Source: an uncultured Desulfosoma sp.
GTDB taxonomy: Bacteria; Desulfobacterota; Syntrophobacteria; Syntrophobacterales; DSM-9756
Reading direction: 5' to 3'
NCBI GenBank assembly: GCA_937960435.1
Contig: CALGPN010000054.1
Location: forward strand, 1-55,790
Length of the DNA: 55,790 nt
Shown: positions 8,890-18,230 of the stretch, in pieces
How positions within the stretch are numbered: position 1 is the first letter of the stretch
Layout: every line of letters starts with the position of its first letter
Position numbers and translations under genes: made by a program
The notes under the pieces: model-generated
The model's database searches: none
The model's input: the letters and a program-made list of their open reading frames with translations, nothing else
Told to the model about the DNA's origin: nothing

Positions 8890-9390
8890 ATGTCGGCCAA
8901 AAAAAAGCAAACCGAAACAAAAACCCCGGCTGCCGAAGAAACACCAAAGAAGAAGTCTCCGATTTTAAAGATCCTCATCGCAATCGTGGGTCTAGGGATC
9001 TTAGGAGGCGGCGGATTCTTTGCCTACACCAAGTTTTTCGCCAAGACCGAATCGCCCAAGGAAGCCCAAGCCAAGCCCGTGGCCGCCAAACCTGTGGTGA
9101 AAAACCTAGAGACTTTTCTGGTCAACCTCGCCGATCCCGGTGGGGAGCGCTACCTGAAAATCACCATGCAGCTGAGCTTGAGCAACGAGGCGACCAGCCA
9201 GGAAATCGACACCCGCATGGCGGAGCTGCGGGATTCCATTTTGATGCTCCTTTCCAGCAAGGAATATGACGATATTTCCAGCCTTTCCGGAAAGCTGGCG
9301 CTGAAAAAAACCCTCATGGCCAACCTCAATCGACTCCTGAAGCAAGGAACCGTCCAGGATATTTATTTCACCGAGTTCTTGGTGCAGTAG
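8890..9390 (+). CDS. fliL: FliL, stator-associated basal-body protein
   Basis: 166 residues: a basic cytoplasmic tail, one membrane segment (about 25-46, ILIAIVGLGILGGGGFFAY), then a periplasmic FliL domain with VVKNLETFLVNL, RYLKITMQLSLS, RDSILMLLSSKEYDDI and the ending DIYFTEFLVQ. FliL is known to encircle stators and stabilise them. It sits between motA and fliM in the usual order. A diverged second FliL-like gene is at 19099. Confidence 0.94.
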   Translation: MSAKKKQTETKTPAAEETPKKKSPILKILIAIVGLGILGGGGFFAYTKFFAKTESPKEAQAKPVAAKPVVKNLETFLVNLADPGGERYLKITMQLSLSNEATSQEIDTRMAELRDSILMLLSSKEYDDISSLSGKLALKKTLMANLNRLLKQGTVQDIYFTEFLVQ

Positions 9391-9405
9391 GTTTGGGATG
9401 GAGCT

Positions 9406-10395
9406 ATGGAACAAGTCCTTTCCCAAGATGAGGTCGATGCCCTCCTCAAAGGGTTGAGCGACGGGGAAATCGAAGCGGAGACCGCGGCGGCGGCGGACGA
9501 GGACCACAGCGGCATCCGCCCGTACGACCTCACGAGCCAAGATCGGATCATCCGAGGTCGCATGCCGACCTTGGAGATCATCAACGATCGATTCGCGCGG
9601 GTGCATCGCGTGACCCTTTCGGGGGCTCTGCGCAAGGTCGTGGACATTACGGTGACCCAAAAGGAAATGATCAAGTTCGGGGATTTTACCCGCACGCTGC
9701 CCGTTCCCACCAGCTTGCACGTGCTCAAGATGGAGCCTTTTCGAGGTCATGTGCTGCTTGTCGTGGAAAGCCGCCTGATCTTCAATTTGGTGGACTGCTT
9801 TTTCGGGGGCTCAGGGCGCAGTAGTTTCAAGATCGAAGGACGCGACTTTACCTCCATCGAACAGCGGGTCATCAACAAAGTCGTGCGCATGGCCTTGAAA
9901 GACTTGGAACAGGCGTGGAACCCTGTGACCCCGGTCTCCTTCAAGTTCGTGCGATCGGAAGTCAACCCGCAGTTCGCCACCATCGTGCCGCCGACCGAAC
10001 TGGTCATCGTGGTCCATTACGAGCTGGAAATGGACACGCTCATGGGAAAGATCATTCTCTGCTTGCCCTATTCCACCATTGAACCCATTCGGTCCAAACT
10101 TTCCGCCAGCTATCAAAGCGATCAACTGGAGGTGGATTATTCCTGGACGAGACGGTTCATCCGCCGGTTGAAGGAAATCCCCGTTCAGCTTTCCGTCCAT
10201 CTGGGGCGCACGGAAATCAAGGGGGCGGACCTCCTGCGGCTGGAAAAGGGTGATGTGATCGTCTTGGACCAAGACGTCAACCACCCTTTGACGGCAAGCG
10301 TGCAAAACGTGTCCAAATACAGAGTCGTGGCCGGTGTGCACAAAGGCAACCATGCGGTCAAAATCGTCGACCTCATCACGGTCTCTTTCGAATAG
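9406..10395 (+). CDS. fliM: FliM, flagellar motor switch protein
   Basis: 329-residue C-ring protein. The extreme N-terminus (LSQDEVDALLKGL) is the conserved CheY-P docking helix. The middle domain has the FliM signatures (GRMPTLEIINDRFARVHRVT, VYLDCFFGG-like NLVDCFFGGSG), and the end is a SpoA/FliN-like domain (VHLGRTEIKGADLLRLEKGD). Fifteen bases separate it from fliL. CheY-P binding here is where the che genes of the right half would act. Confidence 0.97.
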   Translation: MEQVLSQDEVDALLKGLSDGEIEAETAAAADEDHSGIRPYDLTSQDRIIRGRMPTLEIINDRFARVHRVTLSGALRKVVDITVTQKEMIKFGDFTRTLPVPTSLHVLKMEPFRGHVLLVVESRLIFNLVDCFFGGSGRSSFKIEGRDFTSIEQRVINKVVRMALKDLEQAWNPVTPVSFKFVRSEVNPQFATIVPPTELVIVVHYELEMDTLMGKIILCLPYSTIEPIRSKLSASYQSDQLEVDYSWTRRFIRRLKEIPVQLSVHLGRTEIKGADLLRLEKGDVIVLDQDVNHPLTASVQNVSKYRVVAGVHKGNHAVKIVDLITVSFE

Positions 10396-10420
10396 TCGCC
10401 TGGCATAAGGAGTCATCACA

Positions 10421-10813
10421 ATGGCTGAACAAAACATCATCAAGGATTCCGTTTCGTTGGAACCCATGGACCCCCCGAAAGTCTCCGCCGCCCCTATGGG
10501 GGCGAAAGATCCCGAAGCTGTGGAAAACGGAGAGGCCGCCCTCAAGAAAGACATCAGGGATCTGGAATTCATTTTGGACCTTCCCTTGGAAGTGTCGGTA
10601 GAGCTGGGCCGGGCGAAGCTCCTCATCAACGACCTCTTGCAGCTCGGCCAAGGCTCCGTAGTGGAACTCAACAAGTTCGCCGGGGAGCCCCTGGAGATTC
10701 TCGTCAACAATCGTCTGGTGGCTCGGGGAGAAGCCGTGGTGGTCAACGAAAAGTTCGGGGTCCGCATCACCGACATCGTGAGCCCCATGGAACGGGTCAA
10801 ACAGCTCGGATAG
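10421..10813 (+). CDS. fliN: FliN, flagellar motor switch protein
   Basis: 130-residue C-ring and export-dock protein. An N-terminal extension of about 45 residues rich in Pro, Ala and Glu precedes the SpoA domain: LDLPLEVSVELGRAKLLIND, LLQLGQGSVVELNKFAGEPL, GEAVVVNEKFGVRITDI. FliN forms the lower C-ring with FliM and receives FliH-FliI. Ribosome site AAGGAG lies before the ATG. Four bases separate it from fliO. Confidence 0.96.
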   Translation: MAEQNIIKDSVSLEPMDPPKVSAAPMGAKDPEAVENGEAALKKDIRDLEFILDLPLEVSVELGRAKLLINDLLQLGQGSVVELNKFAGEPLEILVNNRLVARGEAVVVNEKFGVRITDIVSPMERVKQLG

Positions 10814-10817
10814 CGCC

Positions 10818-11123
10818 ATGGATTTCGCTTTACAGGCCCTCAAAACCTTCGCCGCCCTTGGGGTTGTGGTCGCCGTGCTCTTGGGCGCCTCCTTTGCGCT
10901 CAAGCGGTGGGGGCACAGACTCACCAAGGGATCGGACAAGGCGTGGATCCACGTTGTGGAACGGCGGTACCTCGGCCCGAAACATTCTTTGCTGCTCGTG
11001 CGCGTGGCCGAAGAAACGCTGCTCCTGGGCTTGTCTCCTCAGGGCCTCTCGTTTCTTGCTTCCGTGGACGCAGCCGACACCTCGCCTTTAAACAGGGCCG
11101 AGCCCAAGGAGGACCGGTCATGA
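10818..11123 (+). CDS. fliO: FliO, export-gate assembly protein
   Basis: 101-residue membrane protein needed for FliP complex assembly. One hydrophobic helix (about 9-28) is followed by a cytoplasmic domain with WIHVVERRYLGPKHSLLLVR and LLLGLSPQGLSFL, the usual FliO pattern. It ends in ATGA shared with the fliP start, so the two are coupled. Confidence 0.87.
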   Translation: MDFALQALKTFAALGVVVAVLLGASFALKRWGHRLTKGSDKAWIHVVERRYLGPKHSLLLVRVAEETLLLGLSPQGLSFLASVDAADTSPLNRAEPKEDRS

Positions 11124-11890
11124 AGAACCGGACCCGAGGCCTCGTCGGTGCCTTCCTTTGCACGCTCATCACGCTCGGTCTGCTCCTGCCGGCGTGTGGA
11201 TGGGGCGCCGATCTCAATCTCCCGGCTTTTCGACTCCATTGGGACGAGACCTCGAGACCCGATCAGGTCTCCGACCTCTTGAAAATTGTTTTCATCATCA
11301 CCGTCCTTTCCATCGCCCCGTCAATTCTCCTTCTCATGACGTGCTTCACCCGGCTGGCCGTCGTTTTGGCTTTCCTGCGCTCCGCTCTGGGCACTCAGCA
11401 ATCTCCGCCCAATCAAGTCATCGTCGGGCTCGCGTTGTTTCTCACCTTTTCCATCATGTGGCCCGTGTGGGAGGAAATCCATCGGGAGGCCGTCATTCCG
11501 TTCCAGAATCAGGCCATCGGCGGGGACGCTTTTTTGCAAAGAGCCGTCGCTCCGCTCAAGGCTTTCATGATGAAGCAAACTCGCGCCAAAGACCTCAAGC
11601 TCTTCGCGTCCCTCACCAGCGAGCAAAAACCTCGAATTCCCGACGACATCCCCCTTTCCGCCGTCGTTCCCGCCTTTGTGGTCAGTGAATTGAAAACCGC
11701 CTTTCAGATCGGGTTTCTCCTTTATATCCCCTTTCTCGTCTTGGACATGGTGGTGGCCAGCGTGCTCCTGTCCATGGGCATGATGATGCTTCCCCCCGTC
11801 ATGATCTCCCTACCGTTTAAACTGATGCTTTTTGTGCTGGTGGACGGCTGGAACCTGTTGATCGGCTCTCTGGTGAAGAGCTTTGCGTGA
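11120..11890 (+). CDS. fliP: FliP, export-gate membrane protein
   Basis: 256 residues. The ATG at 11120 overlaps the fliO stop as ATGA and has AAGGAGG upstream; a longer upstream frame is rejected. A cleavable-type N-terminus (about 1-30, ending CGWGAD) precedes the membrane helices with FliP motifs: LLLMTCFTRLAVVLAFLRSA, NQVIVGLALFLTFSIM, and near the end LDMVVASVLLSMGMMMLPP. FliP forms the FliPQR core of the export channel. Confidence 0.96.
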   Translation: MKNRTRGLVGAFLCTLITLGLLLPACGWGADLNLPAFRLHWDETSRPDQVSDLLKIVFIITVLSIAPSILLLMTCFTRLAVVLAFLRSALGTQQSPPNQVIVGLALFLTFSIMWPVWEEIHREAVIPFQNQAIGGDAFLQRAVAPLKAFMMKQTRAKDLKLFASLTSEQKPRIPDDIPLSAVVPAFVVSELKTAFQIGFLLYIPFLVLDMVVASVLLSMGMMMLPPVMISLPFKLMLFVLVDGWNLLIGSLVKSFA

Positions 11891-11902
11891 GGACATGCGA
11901 TC

Positions 11903-12172
11903 ATGACCCAGGAATTCATCATCGGTCTCGCGCGCCAAGCCCTTGAAACCATGCTGATGGTCAGTCTCCCCGTGCTGCTCACCAGTCTGGTGGTCGGTGT
12001 GCTCATCAGTCTCTTCCAAGCCGTCACCCAAATCCAGGAGATGACGCTGACCTTTGTCCCCAAGATCGTCATCACATTCCTTGCTTTACTCGTCTTCGGA
12101 GCCTGGATGACCGACCGCATGTTGTCTTTTACGCGAAACCTTTTGGAAAACATGCCGTACTGGATTCGTTGA
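11903..12172 (+). CDS. fliQ: FliQ, export-gate membrane protein
   Basis: 89-residue protein with two membrane hairpin helices and the FliQ signatures LARQALETMLMVSLPVLL, VGVLISLFQAVTQIQEMTL and VPKIVITFLALL. Four FliQ copies join five FliP and one FliR in the export gate. Family-typical length and position. Confidence 0.96.
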   Translation: MTQEFIIGLARQALETMLMVSLPVLLTSLVVGVLISLFQAVTQIQEMTLTFVPKIVITFLALLVFGAWMTDRMLSFTRNLLENMPYWIR

Positions 12173-12207
12173 CCCTGGGAAAGGCCACGGCAGGGATATG
12201 AAACGTC

Positions 12208-12981
12208 ATGGTGTCCTTTCACATCGACCCGCTGCAGATCCGCATTTTCCTGAGCGTCCTTTTGCGTCTGAGTCTCGTTTTGTTCCTCCTTCCCGTGTTC
12301 AGAACGCGCCAGGTGCCCGCGGCCATGAAAGCCTGGTCCGTGTGGGCTTTGGCTTTCATGGTCACGCCTCTCGCCGGGCGATTCGTCCCGCCCCTTCCCA
12401 CAGAGACCTTTCCCCTCATGGGGACAGTGGTCAGTGAACTCATCTACGCCGCGCTTTTCGCCCTGTCCATGCACATCATCTACGGCGCCTTTCACCTTGC
12501 GGGGCAACTCATTGCCTTTCAGATGGGCCTCGGCTTTGCCCAGGTGGTGGACCCCCAAAACGGAACCCAAGATGTGCTGCTGAGCCAGTGGCTACAAATC
12601 CTGGCCACGCTTTTTTTCTTTGCCATCCAAGGGCACCTCGTCATCATCCGGACCTTTATCGAAAGCTTTGAAGCCGTGCCCGTAGGAAGCTTTCTTCCCA
12701 CCCAAAACATCCTGCTCCACATCCTCACCCTTTCGGGGCGTCTCTTTGTCCTCGCCCTCAAAATCGCCGCCCCGGTCATGAGCGCCCAGCTTCTGCTTCA
12801 AGCCGGCTTTGCTCTGGTGGCCAAGTTTTCCCCCCAGATCAATATCCTCATCGTGAGCTTTCCCATCACCATCGGCGTTGGCATTTTCTTTGCCCTTTTG
12901 TCCCTTCCGGGATGGGCCGAATCCATGCAGAACACCCTGACCGTGTTGTTGAAATTTTTTCGAGCCGTCGGTCTTTCGTGA
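12208..12981 (+). CDS. fliR: FliR, export-gate membrane protein
   Basis: 257-residue membrane protein with the FliR pattern: RIFLSVLLRLSLVLFLLPVF at the start, an ELIYAALFALSMHIIYGAFH segment, AGQLIAFQMGLGFAQVVDPQ and a C-terminal KFSPQINILIVSFPITIGVG. The start has a weak ribosome site (AGGGAT). A 64-base gap with only a short interrupted palindrome follows before flhB. Confidence 0.95.
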   Translation: MVSFHIDPLQIRIFLSVLLRLSLVLFLLPVFRTRQVPAAMKAWSVWALAFMVTPLAGRFVPPLPTETFPLMGTVVSELIYAALFALSMHIIYGAFHLAGQLIAFQMGLGFAQVVDPQNGTQDVLLSQWLQILATLFFFAIQGHLVIIRTFIESFEAVPVGSFLPTQNILLHILTLSGRLFVLALKIAAPVMSAQLLLQAGFALVAKFSPQINILIVSFPITIGVGIFFALLSLPGWAESMQNTLTVLLKFFRAVGLS

Positions 12982-13045
12982 CAGCGTCGACGAATTGACG
13001 CCTCTCATCTCGGGAATTTCCCGTCTCTGAAAAGGTCGCATTCCC

Positions 13046-14107
13046 ATGGCTGGAGCTCAGGAAAGAACCGAAAAACCCACGGGAAAACGCTTGGCGGAAG
13101 CGCGCCGTAAGGGCAACGTGCCCAAGAGTCACGAGCTGACATCTTTTACGGTGCTTACGGCAGGCTTTGTCGCCGCCTCGTTGCAACTGCCTAAGATTCC
13201 CGGGCAGTTTCGGGCTATGCTGGATCGCTTCTGGACCCATGGGTTTCCTTCCTGGGACGGCGTGTTCACTGGGAACGCCCTCGTCGTTTCCATCTTCCAG
13301 ACGTTTTTTCTCATGGCGGGCCCCGTCATCGCCACAGCTCTGGTGACGGCCCTCGCCGTCAACCTCGTGCAGCTCAAGGGCTTTTTGTTCGCCCCGAAAG
13401 CTCTGGAACCGAAATTTTCCAAACTAAACCCCCTAAGCGGCCTTAAGCGATACGCTCAAGTGCGTTTTCTTGTGGAGACGGCCAAGTCCTTTCTCAAAAT
13501 TCTCATTGTGGGGGGGGTCCTTTATACGGTTTTTCAGAGCGAACAGGAGTCTCTGGCGGCACTTGTCCACGTGGATCTTTCCGGCATCGGCCGGGAGACG
13601 GGCCGCATCGTGTTCCGATTCGTGTGGAAGGCCGGAGCCTTCATCTTCGTTCTTGCGGTATTGGATTTCGTCTACCAGCGCCGGCAATACATCAAGGACC
13701 TCATGATGACGAAACAGGAGGTCAAAGAGGAACACAAACAAAGCGAAGGAAACCCACAGATCAAGGCCCGCATCCGTTCCATCCAAAGGACCTTGGCACG
13801 CCAACGCATGATGGCTCATGTCCCGAAGGCTACGGTGGTGATCACCAACCCGACCCACTACGCCGTGGCCCTCCTCTACAAGGAAGGGTTCCAGGCCCCC
13901 AAGGTGATCGCCAAGGGCATGAATCTCATCGCCCAGAACATCATCCGCGTCGCTCGGGAACACAAGGTTCCGGTGGTCCAGAACCCGCCCTTGGCACGCG
14001 CCTTGTACCATCAGGTGAAGTTGGACCAGGTCATTCCCGAAACACTCTACCGGGCCGTGGCCAAAGTTCTGGCGTACGTGTACCAACAACGTCGGTTGCG
14101 ACCGTAG
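13046..14107 (+). CDS. flhB: FlhB, export-gate substrate-specificity switch
   Basis: 353 residues. Opens with AGAQERTEKPTGKRLAEARR, the standard FlhB N-terminus, then four membrane segments and a cytoplasmic domain carrying the autocleavage motif NPTH at 268-271 (VVITNPTHYAVALLYKE). Cleavage between N and P allows FliK-triggered switching from hook to filament export. Located between fliR and flhA, 12 bases before flhA. Confidence 0.97.
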   Translation: MAGAQERTEKPTGKRLAEARRKGNVPKSHELTSFTVLTAGFVAASLQLPKIPGQFRAMLDRFWTHGFPSWDGVFTGNALVVSIFQTFFLMAGPVIATALVTALAVNLVQLKGFLFAPKALEPKFSKLNPLSGLKRYAQVRFLVETAKSFLKILIVGGVLYTVFQSEQESLAALVHVDLSGIGRETGRIVFRFVWKAGAFIFVLAVLDFVYQRRQYIKDLMMTKQEVKEEHKQSEGNPQIKARIRSIQRTLARQRMMAHVPKATVVITNPTHYAVALLYKEGFQAPKVIAKGMNLIAQNIIRVAREHKVPVVQNPPLARALYHQVKLDQVIPETLYRAVAKVLAYVYQQRRLRP

Positions 14108-14119
14108 GAGGATGGGCTC

Positions 14120-16225
14120 ATGGCGGTTTCTTCTTCCGGAACGTCCCCCCTGCGATGGAACCTCAAGGAGTGGCGCGACGCCGAGGCGGTTTTAGGCGTC
14201 GGGGTCGTCATGGTTCTGGCGGTGATGCTGCTGCCCATCCCCAGCGGCGCCTTGGACGTCCTCCTGGCGTTCAACATTTCTTTTGGCATTCTCATTCTGC
14301 TGACCACTATCTACTCGGCCAAGCCCTTGGATTTCGGCATCTTCCCCACTCTCTTGCTCATTACCACTCTCCTTCGGCTGGCCTTGAACGTGGCCAGCAC
14401 CCGCCTCATTCTGCTCAACGGGGACCAAGGCACCGATGCCGCCGGACACATCATTCAGGCTTTCGGGCAATTCGTGGTCGGCGGCAATTACGTCATCGGC
14501 TTGGTGATCTTTATCATCTTGGTCATCGTCAATTTCGTGGTGATCACCAAGGGCACGGAGCGCATCTCGGAAGTGGCGGCGCGCTTTACCCTGGACGCCA
14601 TGCCCGGGAAACAGATGAGCATCGATGCCGATCTCAACGCAGGCCTCATCGACGAAAAGAAGGCCCGGGAGCGCCGCGCGGAAATCATGCGGGAGGCGGA
14701 CTTCTACGGGAGCATGGACGGGGCGAGCAAGTTTGTGCGCGGGGATGCCATCGCGGGGATTCTCATCACGTTGATCAACATCCTGGGCGGTTTGGCCATC
14801 GGGGTCCTCCAACGGGGCATGGACATCGTGGAGGCCCTCAAAAACTACACGTTGCTGACCGTCGGCGACGGGTTGGTGTCTCAAATCCCCGCCCTGATCA
14901 TTTCCACCGCGGCAGGCGTCCTCGTCAGCCGGGCCGAATTGGATCAGGGCATGGGGGAAGCTTTTCGGAGTCAGCTGGCCTTGAACCCCAAACCCCTGGG
15001 CATTGCCGGCGGCATGTTGTGCGCCCTGGCCCTGGTGCCCGGGTTTCCGTTCTTCCCCCTGATGCTCGTCGGGGGGGGCCTCTTGGGCCTTTCGTACCGG
15101 AAAACCCAACAAAACAAAGCTAAAGCCCGAAAGGCGGCGCACGAAGCAGGGGCCGAAAAGAAAAAGGAGGAAAAGACATCCTCGGCGTTGCCGCCCCCGT
15201 TGGATCTCTTGGAACTGGAAGTCGGCTACGGGTTAATTCCCTTGGTGGACGGAGATGACTCCTCGGATCTTTTGGGACGCATTCGATCCATCCGCCAGCA
15301 ACTGGCCATGGAATACGGCATCGTCGTCCCGTCCCTCCATGTGCGGGACAACCTTCAGCTCAAACCGTCCGAATACCGGCTGCTACTCAAAGGAAACCCC
15401 GTCGCCCGGGCGGAGCTCATGCTCGGCCACTGCTTGGCGCTGCCCACTTCCGACCGTCAGCCGCCCGTGGAGGGCATCCCCACAAAGGATCCGGCCTTTG
15501 GACTGCCGGCCCTGTGGGTGGCCGAAAGGAACAAAGAAGCGGCCGCGCGGGCAGGCTATACCCTGATCGATCTTTCGACGGTGGTCGCCACACATTTGAC
15601 GGAACTTTTCAAGAAGCACGCCGACGAATTCCTGACCCGCCAAACGGTCCAGAAACTTTTGGACCTCCTGGCCCAATCTCAACCTAAGCTCATCGAAGAA
15701 TTGACACCCAACCCGCTTCCCTTGGGGGTTGTCCAGAAAGTCCTTCAAAACTTGGTGCGGGAAAAGGTTTCCATCCGAGACCTGCAGACCATTTGCGAAA
15801 CCTTGGCCGACCACGGCACGGTGACCAAAGATCCCGATATCCTCACCGAATACGTTCGTCAGGCCCTCGCCCGCACCATCACCCGGCCGTACGAAAAGGA
15901 AAACGGAAGACTCCATGTGATCACCGTGCATCCGCAGCTGGAGGAAAAACTGGCGCAGAGCATTCAAAAAACCGAGCACGGATCCTTCCTTTCCGTCGAT
16001 CCCGACTTCTTGCACAAGATCATTCAGTCCACCACCACAGAAGTGCAACGGGCAGCCAACGCCGGCCACCACCCTGTCATCCTCACCTCGCCCATGGTAC
16101 GGCGCCACCTCAAAAGGCTTTTGGAACGCTTCTTGCCTGAAGTGGTGGTGATCAGCCACAGCGAATTGAGCAATTTGTCCGAAATCCAATCGGTCGGCAT
16201 GATTCGAGGAACTCATGCAGGTTAA
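14120..16225 (+). CDS. flhA: FlhA, export-gate protein
   Basis: 701 residues. About eight membrane helices (residues 30-320) hold the strongly conserved FHIPEP-type loop (NFVVITKGTERISEVAARFT, LDAMPGKQMSIDADLNAG), followed by the large cytoplasmic docking domain that binds late-substrate chaperones (DLLELEVGYGLIPLV at its start). Forms a nonameric ring under FliPQR and couples export to proton flow. It overlaps flhF by 11 bases. Confidence 0.98.
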   Translation: MAVSSSGTSPLRWNLKEWRDAEAVLGVGVVMVLAVMLLPIPSGALDVLLAFNISFGILILLTTIYSAKPLDFGIFPTLLLITTLLRLALNVASTRLILLNGDQGTDAAGHIIQAFGQFVVGGNYVIGLVIFIILVIVNFVVITKGTERISEVAARFTLDAMPGKQMSIDADLNAGLIDEKKARERRAEIMREADFYGSMDGASKFVRGDAIAGILITLINILGGLAIGVLQRGMDIVEALKNYTLLTVGDGLVSQIPALIISTAAGVLVSRAELDQGMGEAFRSQLALNPKPLGIAGGMLCALALVPGFPFFPLMLVGGGLLGLSYRKTQQNKAKARKAAHEAGAEKKKEEKTSSALPPPLDLLELEVGYGLIPLVDGDDSSDLLGRIRSIRQQLAMEYGIVVPSLHVRDNLQLKPSEYRLLLKGNPVARAELMLGHCLALPTSDRQPPVEGIPTKDPAFGLPALWVAERNKEAAARAGYTLIDLSTVVATHLTELFKKHADEFLTRQTVQKLLDLLAQSQPKLIEELTPNPLPLGVVQKVLQNLVREKVSIRDLQTICETLADHGTVTKDPDILTEYVRQALARTITRPYEKENGRLHVITVHPQLEEKLAQSIQKTEHGSFLSVDPDFLHKIIQSTTTEVQRAANAGHHPVILTSPMVRRHLKRLLERFLPEVVVISHSELSNLSEIQSVGMIRGTHAG

Positions 16226-17315
16226 GACCTTCGTCGCCCCGACAATGCCTCAAGCCTTGGAAATGGTCCGCCGGGAATTGGGCCCAGACGCCATTCTTCT
16301 AGGCAACCGCAAAGTCAAAGACCCGGACGGCACAATGTGCGTGGAGATCACGGCCGCCGTAGACCGGGGGGCGTCCGGGGCTTTTGAAAACAAGCCCTTT
16401 CACGGCGAACCCGTTCCACCGACGCAAGACCCCATTGTTCAGGAACAGCTGGAAGACATTCGAGGCATGCTGTCTTTGCTCCTTTCGGCCAAAGACGCCT
16501 TTGCGCGGCTTCACGGGCAAGAGGCCGTCTCGGAGCTCTTTCAACACCTGCTCCTTCGAGGCCTTAACGAAAAAACCGCTTTTGGGCTCCTCCAAAACAC
16601 CTTGTCGGCCTGCCCGGACGGGGTTCCCACCAAGAGTCAACTTTTGGACGCCTTGAATCGTCAACTTACTGACAAAGTGGGCTTGGTGGACCCTTTTGCC
16701 GAGGTGCGGGAAGGCGAAGGTGTGGCCCCTCGATTGTTTGTGTTCCTGGGTCCAACGGGCGTGGGAAAGACGACGACGCTGGCCAAGATCGCCGCCTACC
16801 TCAAACTCAAAAGGAAGGTGCCCATCGGGATCATTTCTTTGGACACTTATCGGATCGGTGCCTTGGATCAGTTGAGAACCTACGCGGACATTTTGAACGT
16901 CCCCCTGAAAGTGGCCCAGACACGCCTGGAACTGGCGTCGGCTCGCGAGGCCCTTAGGGGGCACCCCGTCGTCTTGGTGGACACCACCGGCCGCAATTAC
17001 CTCAATGGAAACACCATCGGCGATCTTCAAGACGTTTTTCGGGATGTGGACGGGGTTTGCCATTTCTTGGTCCTCAGCGCCACGGCCAAGGACGAGGATC
17101 TGCGGCACGTCATTCAGCGCTTTCGCCCTCTGGGTCCCCACAGTCTTATTTTTACGAAGATCGACGAAACCCTCACCCCGGGGACGATCCTCAACCCTGT
17201 GCTGCGTTTTGCTTACCCCTTGTCGTATCTCGGTGTAGGCCAGAGGGTTCCAGAGGATTTGGTCAGAGCGACCCACAAACGCATTTTGGGCTTCTTTTTT
17301 CCACGCGGCCGTTGA
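16215..17315 (+). CDS. flhF: FlhF, SRP-type GTPase for flagellar placement
   Basis: 366 residues. A short basic N-domain is followed by a helical domain and the SRP GTPase core: P-loop FLGPTGVGKTTTLAKIAAYL, IISLDTYRIGALDQLRTYAD, VLVDTTGRN and FTKIDETLTPGTI. FlhF sets pole and number of flagella, with FlhG as its activator. The gene overlaps the end of flhA and lies 23 bases before flhG. Its presence suggests polar flagella. Confidence 0.96.
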   Translation: MQVKTFVAPTMPQALEMVRRELGPDAILLGNRKVKDPDGTMCVEITAAVDRGASGAFENKPFHGEPVPPTQDPIVQEQLEDIRGMLSLLLSAKDAFARLHGQEAVSELFQHLLLRGLNEKTAFGLLQNTLSACPDGVPTKSQLLDALNRQLTDKVGLVDPFAEVREGEGVAPRLFVFLGPTGVGKTTTLAKIAAYLKLKRKVPIGIISLDTYRIGALDQLRTYADILNVPLKVAQTRLELASAREALRGHPVVLVDTTGRNYLNGNTIGDLQDVFRDVDGVCHFLVLSATAKDEDLRHVIQRFRPLGPHSLIFTKIDETLTPGTILNPVLRFAYPLSYLGVGQRVPEDLVRATHKRILGFFFPRGR

Positions 17316-17338
17316 GAGGTTGAGGAGAAAGGGAGGAT

Positions 17339-18226
17339 ATGGATCAGGCGCTCGGACTTCGCAAGAGGACCTCATCACGTGATCCTTGGGACGAAAGCCA
17401 ACCTTTGAAAGCTCCTTATGAGGACGCCACCGTCCGAACCCTATCGGTGAGCAGCGGCAAAGGGGGTGTCGGGAAAAGCAACGTGGTGGTCAATCTGGCC
17501 CTCGCCCTGGATCGGCTCGGCAAACGCGTCATGATCTTGGACGCCGATTTAGGCCTGGCCAACATCGATGTCCTTTTGGGGCTTACCCCCACGCACAACA
17601 TCAGCCACGTCTTGGAAGGAAGCCGTCGTGTGGAAGAGGTCCTCATCCCCGGCCCGGGAAACATCCGCATCATGCCAGCCAGTTCAGGCGTGCAGAAACT
17701 CACGCAGTTGACCCAAGAACAAAAGCTCCTCCTTGTAGATCTTTTGGACGAACTGGAAATCGATGTCGACGTCCTGCTCATCGACACGGGCGCGGGCATT
17801 TCCGACACGGTCCTTTATTTCAACGTCGCCGCTCAGGAAAGAATCGTCGTGGTCACCCCGGAACCCACATCACTCACCGACGCTTACGCCTTTATCAAGG
17901 TCATGTTCACCCGGCACGGTGAGCGCTCTTTTCGGATCCTCACCAACGGGGTGGCGGATGAAAAAGAAGGCCGCTCCGTCTTCGCCAAGCTCAGCCGCGT
18001 GGCCGACCATTTCTTGGACGGCATGTCTCTGGATTACCTGGGGTGGATCCCTCGAGATCCCAGTGTGCCCGAAGCGGTGAGACGCCAGAAGGCTCTGTTG
18101 GAGGTGTTTCCCGGAGCGCCCGCCTCGCGCGCTTTCATGGACATCGCCCGACGCCTGGCTCGGGAAGCCCCCTCCATGCCTAAGGGAACCATCCAGTTTT
18201 TTTGGAAGCGACTCCTGCAGGTTTAA
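17339..18226 (+). CDS. flhG: FlhG (FleN/YlxH), MinD-like ATPase limiting flagellar number
   Basis: 295 residues. The N-terminus MDQALGLRK has the DQAxxLR motif known to stimulate the FlhF GTPase. Then a MinD/ParA core: deviant Walker A SGKGGVGKSNVVVNLALAL, ILDADLGLANIDVLLGL and LLIDTGAGIS. A basic hydrophobic C-terminus (QFFWKRLLQV) fits a membrane-targeting helix. FlhG also restrains sigma-54 activators such as FleQ in other bacteria; that target is not in the window. Confidence 0.96.
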   Translation: MDQALGLRKRTSSRDPWDESQPLKAPYEDATVRTLSVSSGKGGVGKSNVVVNLALALDRLGKRVMILDADLGLANIDVLLGLTPTHNISHVLEGSRRVEEVLIPGPGNIRIMPASSGVQKLTQLTQEQKLLLVDLLDELEIDVDVLLIDTGAGISDTVLYFNVAAQERIVVVTPEPTSLTDAYAFIKVMFTRHGERSFRILTNGVADEKEGRSVFAKLSRVADHFLDGMSLDYLGWIPRDPSVPEAVRRQKALLEVFPGAPASRAFMDIARRLAREAPSMPKGTIQFFWKRLLQV

Positions 18227-18230
18227 GGGA

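Noticed and set aside
12982-13045. Interrupted palindrome CGGGAATTTCCCG between fliR and flhB
   Set aside because: Too short and without promoter context; probably incidental.
13624-15123. Long open frame on the plus strand spanning flhB and flhA (about 499 codons)
   Set aside because: Frame-shifted shadow of two well-supported genes; Arg/Gly/His-rich and without motifs.
16299-17378. Minus-strand open frame opposite flhF (about 359 codons)
   Set aside because: Antisense to a clear FlhF with all GTPase motifs.
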